The position numbers were made by a program, and so were the translations under genes. This document shows, one piece after another, positions 1 through 7,350 of a DNA stretch of 64,000 bases. The stretch comes from Leptolyngbya sp. KIOST-1. GTDB taxonomy: Bacteria > Cyanobacteriota > Cyanobacteriia > Phormidesmidales > Phormidesmidaceae. Location: positions 992,001 to 1,056,000 of the forward strand of contig NZ_JQFA01000004.1 in the NCBI RefSeq assembly GCF_000763385.1. Direction: 5' to 3'. The notes under the pieces were generated by a model that was not told where the DNA came from, searched no databases, and saw nothing but the letters and a program-made list of their open reading frames with translations. The stretch's first letter is position 1, and each line of letters starts with the position of its first letter.

Positions 1-552
1 CGTTTCAGCGGAGGCCTCTGCCACTTCGCTCGCTTCCATCTCGGTAGATTCCATCTCGGTGGATTCCATCTCAGTAGCCTCTGCCACAGGCGCTTCAGCG
101 GGAACTTCACTCGTCGTTTCAGCCGCTGCCGGTTCGGCTTCTGCGGTTTGCGTTTTGCGAGACTCGGCATAGAGCGACAGGCTGCCCTGGGTGACGAGCT
201 GTTCACCTACCGACAACCCTTCTAAAATGGCAACCATTTCGCCCTGGCTTTCGCCTGTTGTGACGGGCACCGGCTCATAGAAATTTTCATACTGTACAAA
301 CACCAGTTGCCGACCGTTGTCTTCGACCAGAGCCGTAACGGGAATCAAAACGGCACCGCTACCATCGGCGGCAGACTCAATGGGATCCACCTGAATCCCC
401 AACAGCGAATCGGTTTCGGCATTCACCTCAACCCGGTTCACGCCGCCTTCGGCCTGAAACTCATCGCCATGACCGACGTGCGCCAGGGCAGCAGGCGTAC
501 TCAAAGCAAGGCTCAACGCCAGAACAGAACTCAATAACGGTAAGCGCTTCAT
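1..552 (-). CDS. mini membrane-fusion protein of a metal efflux system (3' end missing)
   Basis: The gene runs off the left edge, so the C-terminus is not seen. It starts at ATG 552-550 with a strong GAGGAGG Shine-Dalgarno at about 558-564. The N-terminus is a signal peptide ending near PAALA, followed by a metal-binding-looking AHVGHGDEF. The next part matches the C-terminal domain of the CzcB-like protein at 7351-8949 (V-T-A-L-V, QLVFVQ, G-E-Q-L-V-T-Q-G, LSLYAES). The lipoyl/barrel and coiled-coil hairpin of a normal RND adaptor are absent, so this is a one-domain adaptor. The visible tail is Ala/Glu-rich with three tandem TEMES-like repeats. It is transcribed divergently from rppA, and a TTTCAT direct repeat lies 63 nt upstream. 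Role in metal efflux is inferred from homology and neighbours. Confidence 0.75.
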   Translation of the reverse strand, partial: MKRLPLLSSVLALSLALSTPAALAHVGHGDEFQAEGGVNRVEVNAETDSLLGIQVDPIESAADGSGAVLIPVTALVEDNGRQLVFVQYENFYEPVPVTTGESQGEMVAILEGLSVGEQLVTQGSLSLYAESRKTQTAEAEPAAAETTSEVPAEAPVAEATEMESTEMESTEMEASEVAEASAET

Positions 553-614
553 GGGATCCTCCTCACAGTTGCGACAGCGCGAAGCAAAATCCTCAACAGG
601 GTGCCACAGGGAAG

Positions 615-631
615 ATGAAAACCAGATGAAA
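615..631 (-). promoter_or_regulatory. RppA-type box A (direct repeat, 11-bp period)
   Basis: ATGAAA at 615-620 and again at 626-631. Read toward the left gene this is TTTCAT-N5-TTTCAT, ending 63 nt before its start codon. Matching sites lie before czcB, the DUF411 gene and the DUF305 gene. A one-helical-turn direct repeat is the classic layout for an OmpR-family dimer; assignment to RppA is inference. Confidence 0.6.
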
Positions 632-680
632 CGGAAGCGACTCCGGTAGAATCGGCTTCGTGGTGGATAGCTCCAGTGCC

Positions 681-1376
681 ATGCGCGTCCTGTTAGTAGA
701 AGACGAAGAAGATTTGGGACAGGCGATTAAGCAGGTGCTGGTCGGCGAAAAGTACGTGGTGGACTGGGTCACCGATGGGGCGCAAGCCTGGTACTGCCTG
801 GAAAATCAGTGGGCCGACTACACCGTGGCGATTTTTGACTGGCTGCTGCCAGAACTCTCTGGCCTGGAGCTATGTCAGCGGCTCAGGTCGCATCACAATC
901 CCCTCCCCGTCCTCATGCTGACCGCGTTAGGACAACCGGAAAATCGCATCGCCGGACTGGATGCCGGAGCCGATGATTACCTCGTCAAACCCTTTGTGAT
1001 GGACGAGCTGCTGGCCCGACTGCGCGCCTTGCAGCGGCGATCGCCCCAGCTCAAACCCGAGCAGTTGACCGTAGGTGCGTTCACCCTGGACGATGCCAAC
1101 ACCCAACTGCTCGTCAACCTGCCGAATCAGCCGACCCAGGAAATTCCTTTAACCTTGAAAGAGTTTCAGGTGCTGGCTTATCTCATGGAAAACGGCGATC
1201 GCATCATCCCCGGCAGCAAGCTGCGCTCCCAGCTTTGGGACATTGACGAAGAACCCGTCAGCAACGTCGTTGCCGCCCAAATTCGCCTGCTGCGCCGCAA
1301 GTTTGCCCGCTACGCCTGCGACTGCCCCATCGAAACGGTGCCGGGGCAGGGGTATCGCTTTCGGGTGACACCATGA
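681..1376 (+). CDS. rppA: OmpR-family response regulator, RppA type
   Basis: DNA-binding response regulator partnered with the kinase that follows. Receiver domain at residues 1-115, with acidic pocket E7/D8, phospho-acceptor D53 (IFDWLLPELSG) and conserved K103 (LVKPF). The winged-helix output domain covers about 130-230 and ends in GQGYRFRV. I chose ATG 681 because the protein then begins MRVLLVEDE as the family does; GTG 660 or 663 is possible, and neither start has a clear Shine-Dalgarno. The stop overlaps the kinase start in an ATGA, so the pair is translationally coupled. The RppAB/NrsRS family senses redox state or metals (Ni, Cu); the metal efflux neighbours favour metal sensing here. 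Confidence 0.88.
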   Translation: MRVLLVEDEEDLGQAIKQVLVGEKYVVDWVTDGAQAWYCLENQWADYTVAIFDWLLPELSGLELCQRLRSHHNPLPVLMLTALGQPENRIAGLDAGADDYLVKPFVMDELLARLRALQRRSPQLKPEQLTVGAFTLDDANTQLLVNLPNQPTQEIPLTLKEFQVLAYLMENGDRIIPGSKLRSQLWDIDEEPVSNVVAAQIRLLRRKFARYACDCPIETVPGQGYRFRVTP

Positions 1377-2788
1377 ACAGCCAGCAGCTCTTTCGCCGCA
1401 GTCGCCTGCGCCTCGCCGCCTGGTATGCCCTGGTAATGGGCGGTATTTTGAGCCTGTCGGGGTTCGGTATGGCACGGGCGCTGGTGCAGGCCAACTGGGT
1501 GGCCCTGGAGCGCGAAATTGAATCTATCGCAGGTACGCTCCACGACAGTCTGGAGCCGATGTTGCCGCCCTCCGAAGATCCGACTGAGGTATTGCAGCAG
1601 ATCTTGCCGGACCTGTGCATTGTAGAGCAGCCCTGTGAGCCAAATCCGTCGCTGATACAACGCCATACGCTGGGAATTAGCGATCGCACCACCTACTACA
1701 TTCGCCTGTTCGACGATCAGGGCAACCTGCTGGCCTTTTCGACCAATCAGCCGCAACCGCTGCCGGACACGCTCAATACCGCCCCCTGGCAAACCCTCCA
1801 GACCGCAGACGGCCCCCGCTACCGCCAGTTCACCACCATTCTGCACAGCGCGGCCCATGCTCATGCCCCTGGTGAGGCGACCCATGAACATCCCTCCTGG
1901 GGGTATTTGCAGGTAGGGCGTACCCTGGCTCCCTTCGATGCCGAACTCCAGCGACTGCGGTGGATTCTAATCGGCGGCTTTCCACTGGCGTTGGGGCTGA
2001 TTGCGATCGCAAGTTGGGCGCTGTCGGGGCTGGCCATACAGCCGATTTATCAGTCGTACCAGCGGCAGCAGCAGTTTACCGCTAATGCGGCCCATGAGCT
2101 GCGATCGCCCCTCGCCAGTCTGCTCGCCACGGTGGAAGCGATTCTCCGCCTGCCCCCAGAACAAGCGGCACAGGTGCCCGTGTTGCTGCATACCGTAGAG
2201 CGTCAGGGTCGTCGCCTCAGCCAGCTTGTGGCCGACCTGCTCTTGCTCACCAGCCTGGAGCAAGACACTGCCGCTAAGCCCCCTCAGCCATGCTGCCTGA
2301 ACGATATTGTTGCCGACTTAACCGAAGAACTGGCAGAGTTAGCAGCCACGACTGACATTCACCTCAGCAGCCAGATTCTAGATACCCAAATCTATGTTGC
2401 GGGTTATGAGTCTCAGCTCTATCGCCTAGTGTCTAACCTCATAGCTAATGCCATTCAGTACACACTGCCAGGAGGCTCTGTGGTCGTGAGTTTAGCGACC
2501 CACGATCGCGCTGCCACCATCACCGTCAAAGATACGGGAATTGGCATCCCCGCTGAGGAGCAAAACCGCATTTTTGAGCGCTTCTATCGGGTCAACAGCG
2601 ATCGCTCCCGCAAGACTGGCGGGACAGGCTTGGGCTTGGCGATTGCCCAGGCGATCGCCAAGCGGCATCATGGGCAAATATCCGTCACCAGCGAAGTTGG
2701 GAACGGCAGTATGTTTGTCATTCAGCTTCCGCTGGCAGCAATCTCCCCTTCTGGGCAACAGGGTACAACGTCATCGCCATTCCGCTAG
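1373..2788 (+). CDS. rppB: sensor histidine kinase, RppB type, with altered 3' end
   Basis: Membrane kinase of 471 residues. The N-terminus [19 protein letters not shown] and the first transmembrane segment are typical of RppB/NrsS. A periplasmic domain with a C-x4-C pair (LCIVEQPC) and a His-containing stretch ([12 protein letters not shown]) reaches a second membrane segment near residue 205. The H-box is [11 protein letters not shown] with H241. The ATPase domain has D-x-G-x-G (D387) and GGTGLGL (416 on). The ATG overlaps the rppA stop. The last dozen or so codons are read out of frame from sequence that encodes the end of a CopB-type ATPase, so the natural stop was probably lost in a deletion. 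The catalytic core is intact, so the kinase may still work. Confidence 0.87.
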   Translation: MNSQQLFRRSRLRLAAWYALVMGGILSLSGFGMARALVQANWVALEREIESIAGTLHDSLEPMLPPSEDPTEVLQQILPDLCIVEQPCEPNPSLIQRHTLGISDRTTYYIRLFDDQGNLLAFSTNQPQPLPDTLNTAPWQTLQTADGPRYRQFTTILHSAAHAHAPGEATHEHPSWGYLQVGRTLAPFDAELQRLRWILIGGFPLALGLIAIASWALSGLAIQPIYQSYQRQQQFTANAAHELRSPLASLLATVEAILRLPPEQAAQVPVLLHTVERQGRRLSQLVADLLLLTSLEQDTAAKPPQPCCLNDIVADLTEELAELAATTDIHLSSQILDTQIYVAGYESQLYRLVSNLIANAIQYTLPGGSVVVSLATHDRAATITVKDTGIGIPAEEQNRIFERFYRVNSDRSRKTGGTGLGLAIAQAIAKRHHGQISVTSEVGNGSMFVIQLPLAAISPSGQQGTTSSPFR

Positions 2789-2910
2789 CGGCGGGGGTGC
2801 TGTCGGCCTGGGGGATTGTGCTCTCGCCTGCGGTGGGCGCACTGATGAGCCTTTCGACCGTGATTGTGGCGATTAATGCGGTGACGCTGCGTCGGGCAAA
2901 GCTGACTTGA
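2749..2910 (+). pseudogene. 3' remnant of a CopB-type P1B copper ATPase
   Basis: In the frame starting at 2749 the sequence reads 53 residues and a TGA stop. It contains [16 protein letters not shown], then [20 protein letters not shown]. This is the last membrane helix pair of CopB-type (P1B) ATPases, where the [12 protein letters not shown] run is diagnostic. Nothing upstream encodes the rest of the ATPase, because the 5' side is rppB in another frame. I read it as the scar of a deletion that removed copB and joined its end to rppB. Confidence 0.75.
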
Positions 2911-2930
2911 CGGATGATATCTGAATTGAG

Positions 2931-2962
2931 GGTGTTATCCGCCATCTGTGACAGATAACACC
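2931..2962. repeat. inverted repeat, 9-bp perfect arms
   Basis: GGTGTTATC (2931-2939) and GATAACACC (2954-2962) flank a 14-nt spacer. A near copy of the left arm, GGGTATTATCC, follows at about 2970. It lies at the switch from GC-rich metal genes to the AT-rich DUF4365 gene. It could be a recombination site, a transposon end or an operator; the sequence does not decide. Confidence 0.5.
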
Positions 2963-3073
2963 GCAATAAAGGGTATTATCCATCAAATATGACGCTGAAT
3001 ACATAGTCAGACTTCTCTTTTCTCTTTTGCGATAGTACAATTGAACACTACTAATTAGAGCACATAGGCAGGC

Positions 3074-4042
3074 ATGGGAAGTAATCGATTTAATACAATT
3101 GAACGCGAAGGTGTGAATGCAGTAGAACGTGCTTTTCTAGACATCGGCTGGATCTTTAGGGAGCAACCAATAGTCGATGTCGGAATTGATGCTCAAGTGG
3201 AGGTTTGTATAGACGGAAAACCAACGGGACAATTAATTGCCATACAGATTAAATCTGGTAGTAGTTGGTTCAGCGAGAAGGTCAAGAATGGATTTCTGTA
3301 TCGAGGATCAATAACGCATCTCGAATATTGGAAGAGTTACTCATTGCCTGTAATTATCGCTTTATATAAACCTGAAGATCATCAAGTTCACTGGCAAGCA
3401 GTTCAGGAGAGATATATCGAGACGACTAGAAAAGGATGGAAGATCATTGTTCCATTTGATCAGAATATAAATGAGTCCTCTATTCCTAAATTGCTTAAGC
3501 TAGCATCAGCCTACATTGTGGATGCAATGTTACCCGCTGTTCCATATTGCATTCATACGCAAGAAATTGTTACTCAGCTTGCAGAGATTCATAAAGTAGA
3601 TTTACAAGAAACAGGAGCTTGGTTTCAACTAGAACATAAAGACAAATATCACCTCCCTTTGAACATCGAAACAATGGGTTATGGATTAATCAGTGTTAGG
3701 CATTTAAATTATGATGGCGAAGGATTGAACCGTGAGGTAGTCTTTGATCCAAGTATCATATTCTTTACCCAGTATGAAGACCCACGCGGTGATTGGGATC
3801 ATTGGGTTCCTGTTAGTATGACTCAATATGACTTTTGCTTAGGTGTTAAACACTTTGTGTGTGCAAGCGTTGAAGAAAATGGATTAGTTGTCCTAGACAA
3901 GACTTTGCAGAAGGATATTGCATCTTTCGCAGAGAATTGGGCAAGAATATTACGGCAAAATGGTTGGACTAAATATGGTCAGAAGTCAAAAAAACTTAAA
4001 CATGCCGTGAAGTCTAATAATTCAAATTCAGCGGATGGTTGA
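3074..4042 (+). CDS. DUF4365-domain protein, probable PD-(D/E)xK nuclease fold
   Basis: 322 residues. The N-terminal half is a DUF4365 domain: an N-terminal helix with E18, then D39 in VGIDAQVEV, then IAIQIKSG with Q58-x-K60, which gives the D...QxK core of a restriction-endonuclease fold. The C-terminal half (about 160-322) has no domain I can name. Base composition is clearly AT-rich against the neighbours and HIP1 is absent, so it was probably acquired recently. DUF4365 proteins are often found in defence or mobile regions; no partner gene is adjacent. An AGG lies a few bases before ATG 3074. Confidence 0.7.
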   Translation: MGSNRFNTIEREGVNAVERAFLDIGWIFREQPIVDVGIDAQVEVCIDGKPTGQLIAIQIKSGSSWFSEKVKNGFLYRGSITHLEYWKSYSLPVIIALYKPEDHQVHWQAVQERYIETTRKGWKIIVPFDQNINESSIPKLLKLASAYIVDAMLPAVPYCIHTQEIVTQLAEIHKVDLQETGAWFQLEHKDKYHLPLNIETMGYGLISVRHLNYDGEGLNREVVFDPSIIFFTQYEDPRGDWDHWVPVSMTQYDFCLGVKHFVCASVEENGLVVLDKTLQKDIASFAENWARILRQNGWTKYGQKSKKLKHAVKSNNSNSADG

Positions 4043-4091
4043 AAGGTACTGGTGGTAAGTTTGAGGTATTTGCCGCTGCTGATTTGAGCCG

Positions 4092-4658
4092 TTAGAGAGC
4101 TAGGTTCACACCGCGATACAAGTCCCTAATTTCAATCTTCAACCCAATACTCCTCAAGTAAACTTGCTCACCCTCAACATAGATCTCGGTTTCCCATTGA
4201 CCAGAATTTGGTGTCACTCGCCGCCGACATTCAACCCTCATTTCATCTTGAGAAATCAACACATATTCTTCCAAAGAATCTAGCGACTGATAATCCTCAA
4301 ACTTGACGCCTCGGTCAAATTCCTCCGTCGAAGGAGATAGCACCTCGGCGACGAGTTTTGGGTAGCGCTTCACGTAACGATCTTCCCTATCGCGCGGATC
4401 GCAGGTGACAAACGCATCAGGATAGTAGAAAAAGTCGTCGGCATAGTTGACCTTGACATCTCCCGAAAAAAACTGGCAGTCGCCATCTCGTAAATGCAGA
4501 TTGATTTCCGTCAGCAAATTGATGCTAAGGCGGCTATGGTCGTCGCTGCCGCCCGCCATTGCGTAAACCAAGCCCTGCCGATACTCATGGCGAATGACAT
4601 TCTCCTGCTCCATCGCCAGATATTCTTGCGGGCTAAACCCGGCTGGAATTGCAATCAT
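4092..4658 (-). CDS. Uma2 family (DUF820) endonuclease-like protein
   Basis: 188 residues, full length for this expanded cyanobacterial family. The PD-(D/E)xK core is visible: D81 in YYPDAFVTC, and E105 in LVAEVLSPS followed by T-E-E-F-D-R-G and K-F-E-D-Y. The N-terminal SPQEYLAME and H-E-Y-R-Q-G-L-V-Y-A-M are also family features. Uma2 genes are numerous and mobile in cyanobacteria and their in vivo substrate is unknown. It stands alone between the DUF4365 gene and the second kinase, on the opposite strand to the former. Confidence 0.85.
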   Translation of the reverse strand: MIAIPAGFSPQEYLAMEQENVIRHEYRQGLVYAMAGGSDDHSRLSINLLTEINLHLRDGDCQFFSGDVKVNYADDFFYYPDAFVTCDPRDREDRYVKRYPKLVAEVLSPSTEEFDRGVKFEDYQSLDSLEEYVLISQDEMRVECRRRVTPNSGQWETEIYVEGEQVYLRSIGLKIEIRDLYRGVNLAL

Positions 4659-4719
4659 CGTGGCGATCGCCCCATCGAGACGTGACTGACACTCTTAATC
4701 TAACGAACGCAGAAGTCTT

Positions 4720-6105
4720 TTAAGACGACTTGGGCAGAGTAATTGCAAACGTGCTGCCCTTGCCGGGTTGACTCTGCACCTGAATATCCCCGCCGTGGGC
4801 CTGGGCGATCGCTAGCGCAATCGACAGTCCCAGGCCCGACCCGCCGCTATGGCGAGAGCGATCTTTTTCGACTCGGTAGAAGCGATCGAAAATTTTGGTC
4901 TGGTCTTCTGGCGCAATGCCGACTCCAGTATCTTCAACCGTCACCACCGCCTGATTTTTTTCGCCTTCAGGAAATGTCTTGCGAATAGTCTGCTGGAGCC
5001 GGATGCTCACTTTTCCGCCTGCGGGGGTGTGCTGGAGAGCATTGCTGACAAGGTTGAATACCAATCGATAGAGGTGTTCTTCATTGCCCATAACCACGAT
5101 CGCAGGATTTTCGGGTTGATTCAGGATGAGGTGAACGTCGCGGGCGATCGCCAATGCCGCTAGTTCTTCTTCAATGTCGCTGAGAATATCCTGCAAACAG
5201 CAAGGTGTTTTGGCTGATGGCACCTGGGTATCCAACCGAGACAGCAGCAGCAAATCGCTCACAAGATTGGTCAGGCGTTGATTTTGACGGTTGATCACCT
5301 GTAGCGTCTCGCGGGCCTCAGCGTCAGAAATTTTGGGCAAGCGCATCACAGATTCCGTGGTGGCTTGAGTCGCCGTCAGGGGGGTGCGCAGCTCGTGGGC
5401 GGCATCGGCAGTGAACTGCTGAATTTTGCGGTACGACACCTGCACCGGCCTCAGAGCCAGCCCCGCCAGCCACCAGCTGGCCGCCGCAATCAGCCCTAGC
5501 GTGATGGGCAAGCTGAGCAAAATAATTCCCCGAATCGTGGTCAGGTAGGCGGCAAAATCGTGGAACGAGCGCCCCACCAGCAGCGTTCCCAGGCGGCTCT
5601 GGTCATTCAGGTTGTAGAGGGGCAGCGCGATCTGGCGGTACTGGCTGCCGTCCTCAGTCCACAGGGTTTGCCAGGCCGCCTCGGTGCTAGTCGGGGGCAG
5701 CCCCTCAGGCCAAATGCCCGCCGTGGCCATCAGTTCACGTTCTAAAGACACAACTCGAAAGTAGTAGCTGCCGCGATAGGGCGACCCGCTGTGGTGCCCC
5801 CGCGATGGCTCAAAGGGAACCCGACAGGGTTCCCCGGCAACGCACAGGTTTGGCAGCAAGTTGGGCGAAACGCCATCGATTTCGCCGTTGGCGGTCAGGG
5901 TGGCTTCGAGGGCATCGTGAACCGTTTCGGCCACAGATTTGAGTTCGCGATCGGCGGTGACGCGGTGGGCATGGGCGATCGCCTCATACACCCCAAACCC
6001 GCTGATGCCCAGCACCACCGCCATCACGCCGGTATACCAGACGGTGAGCTGTCGGCGGCTGCGGCGAAACAGCCTATTGGGTGTTGAGGCGGTATCCCAT
6101 GCCAT
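4720..6105 (-). CDS. rppB: sensor histidine kinase, RppB type (second copy)
   Basis: 461 residues from ATG 6105. This start gives MAWDTASTPNRLFRRSRRQL and overlaps the 3' end of the regulator by 32 nt; a longer reading from 6204 lies entirely inside the regulator and is unlikely. Layout: first membrane helix at about residues 20-40, periplasmic domain with C-x4-C (LCVAGEPC), second helix near 200, H-box ADAAHELRTPL with H237, then an ATPase domain with D-T-G-V-G-I and GGSGLGLS. It is paralogous to the kinase at 1373 but well diverged. It probably phosphorylates the regulator encoded just upstream. No TTTCAT-type box is visible before this operon. Confidence 0.88.
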   Translation of the reverse strand: MAWDTASTPNRLFRRSRRQLTVWYTGVMAVVLGISGFGVYEAIAHAHRVTADRELKSVAETVHDALEATLTANGEIDGVSPNLLPNLCVAGEPCRVPFEPSRGHHSGSPYRGSYYFRVVSLERELMATAGIWPEGLPPTSTEAAWQTLWTEDGSQYRQIALPLYNLNDQSRLGTLLVGRSFHDFAAYLTTIRGIILLSLPITLGLIAAASWWLAGLALRPVQVSYRKIQQFTADAAHELRTPLTATQATTESVMRLPKISDAEARETLQVINRQNQRLTNLVSDLLLLSRLDTQVPSAKTPCCLQDILSDIEEELAALAIARDVHLILNQPENPAIVVMGNEEHLYRLVFNLVSNALQHTPAGGKVSIRLQQTIRKTFPEGEKNQAVVTVEDTGVGIAPEDQTKIFDRFYRVEKDRSRHSGGSGLGLSIALAIAQAHGGDIQVQSQPGKGSTFAITLPKSS

Positions 6106-6766
6106 AGACAGTCTCGATAAACTCTTCACAGCCATACTGCGCCAATTTTCGACGGAGCAGGCGCATCTGGGCCGCCACGACGTTGCTGTTGGGCTCAGCC
6201 CCAATTTCCCAAAGCTGATTGAGCACCTGATCGCGGGTCAAAATTTGATTGGGATGCTCCATGAAATATCGCAGCAGTTGAAACTCTTTTTGGGTGAGTT
6301 CGATGGGTTTTTCGTCAAGTTCGCCGGAGTGGAGGAAAGCGATTCTGCGATCGCAGTCCAGCACTAGCGGCCCCACCTGTAGCTTACTGGGTTTGAGTTC
6401 GGGCGATCGCCGCCGCAGTGCCCGCAGTCGCGCCAGCAGTTCCGCCATGCTAAAGGGCTTCACCAGGTAGTCATCGGCCCCGGCATCCAGACCAGCAATG
6501 CGGTCTTCAATCTGATCCTTAGCTGTCAGCATCAGGATAGGCAGAGCATGATGGTGCGACCTGAGCCACTCACACAGCTCAATTCCCGACTTTCCCGGCA
6601 GCATCCAGTCGAATACCCCTACCGTGTAGAGCGATAGGTCGTGCTCCAGATAGGCCAGCGCCTCATCCCCCGACTGCACCCAGTCCACCACGTAGGCTTC
6701 CTGGGTCAGGGTGCGCTTGATGGCTTTGCCCAAATCGGGCTCGTCTTCAACCAGCAGAATTCGCAT
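6074..6766 (-). CDS. rppA: OmpR-family response regulator, RppA type (second copy)
   Basis: 230 residues from ATG 6766 (MRILLVEDEPDLG), the usual family start; the reading from 6829 adds 21 residues without homology. Receiver domain with D8/E9, phospho-acceptor D53 (VFDWMLPGKSG) and K103 (LVKPF). Winged-helix domain at about 128-230, ending in GMGYRLNTQ. First gene of a two-gene operon with the overlapping kinase. Having two full RppAB pairs within 6 kb suggests duplication or independent acquisition with different metal specificities. The signal sensed cannot be read from sequence. Confidence 0.88.
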   Translation of the reverse strand: MRILLVEDEPDLGKAIKRTLTQEAYVVDWVQSGDEALAYLEHDLSLYTVGVFDWMLPGKSGIELCEWLRSHHHALPILMLTAKDQIEDRIAGLDAGADDYLVKPFSMAELLARLRALRRRSPELKPSKLQVGPLVLDCDRRIAFLHSGELDEKPIELTQKEFQLLRYFMEHPNQILTRDQVLNQLWEIGAEPNSNVVAAQMRLLRRKLAQYGCEEFIETVYGMGYRLNTQ

Positions 6767-6803
6767 GGCATTCAAGTAAATTTCCTGGGCGGTTGATTTA
6801 GCA

Positions 6804-6938
6804 TCAAGGTTTTCGGGCTTGTGGTTCAAACATCGAGGTGTCGATTCCCAACACCTGTTGATACTTGATGTACAGAAAGGCGATTAGGGTCTCCCAACCC
6901 TTCAGCTCTTCGGCCAGCTGCCCGTATTCCTGGGGCAT
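6804..6938 (-). CDS. small ORF, probable second half of a frameshifted gene
   Basis: 44 residues from ATG 6938, too short for most gene callers: MPQEYGQLAEELKGW, then T-L-I-A-F-L-Y-I-K-Y and an acidic end. The frame stays open upstream of the ATG to about 7000, where it overlaps the end of the ORF at 6955-7149. That layout suggests one small protein broken by a single frameshift, or two overlapping genes. It ends 38 nt before rppA and may be cotranscribed with it. I do not recognise the family. Confidence 0.35.
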   Translation of the reverse strand: MPQEYGQLAEELKGWETLIAFLYIKYQQVLGIDTSMFEPQARKP

Positions 6939-6954
6939 TCCGGCTATCACCTGG

Positions 6955-7149
6955 TCAGTGACCAACGCTACCTGATTCCTGATTGACGTCTAAACGACGA
7001 TTTCTGGCCACCTGGAAGATAACGCCATCCAGCAGGCGCTCAAAGGTCTGTTTATCCACCGTTTGAGCAGAGTCGACGGTTTTGATCACCTTAGCAACGA
7101 CGCGGTCGAGTTCGCGCATCGCGTTGCGGGGAGAGTTGGGTAGCTTCAT
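6955..7149 (-). CDS. small hypothetical protein (possible 5' half of a frameshifted gene)
   Basis: 64 residues from ATG 7149 (MKLPNSPRNAMRELDRVV). The amphipathic middle (VVAKVIKTVDSAQTVDKQTF, then E-R-L-L-D-G-V) looks like genuine protein, while the tail after R-N-R-R-L-D-V looks random. An ORF in the next frame continues with plausible protein (V-T-D-Q-V-I-A-G-M-P-Q-E-Y-G). No known domain. No clear Shine-Dalgarno. An upstream ATG at 7182 is less likely. Confidence 0.35.
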   Translation of the reverse strand: MKLPNSPRNAMRELDRVVAKVIKTVDSAQTVDKQTFERLLDGVIFQVARNRRLDVNQESGSVGH

Positions 7150-7274
7150 ACAGTTAACCGATGAGGGTAGTTGACAGCCCAAAGGTCACAGTACTGCTAT
7201 TTTGAGCCTAAATCCTCAAGTCGGTTTTAGAGTCAAGGGAAGCAAATCGTCAGGCCAAACAGGTTGTGCCTAAA

Positions 7275-7291
7275 TTTCATTTTGATTTGAA
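7275..7291 (+). promoter_or_regulatory. RppA-type box B before czcB
   Basis: TTTCAT (7275-7280) and TTTGAA (7286-7291), 11-bp period, ending 59 nt before the czcB ATG. The second half-site is degenerate. Spacing to the start codon is nearly the same as for box A. Confidence 0.5.
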
Positions 7292-7317
7292 CATTGGCTG
7301 ATAGAGTCCGGTTTAAT

Positions 7318-7337
7318 CTAGTGCTTTGAATTATCTT
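7318..7337 (+). promoter_or_regulatory. shared promoter element CTAGTG-N4-GAATTATCTT
   Basis: CTAGTG (7318-7323), four bases, then GAATTATCTT (7328-7337). The same arrangement recurs at 13930-13949 before the DUF411 gene. TTATCT could serve as a -10 element. It ends 13 nt before the czcB start. Confidence 0.45.
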
Positions 7338-7350
7338 CAGGGAAAACCGT

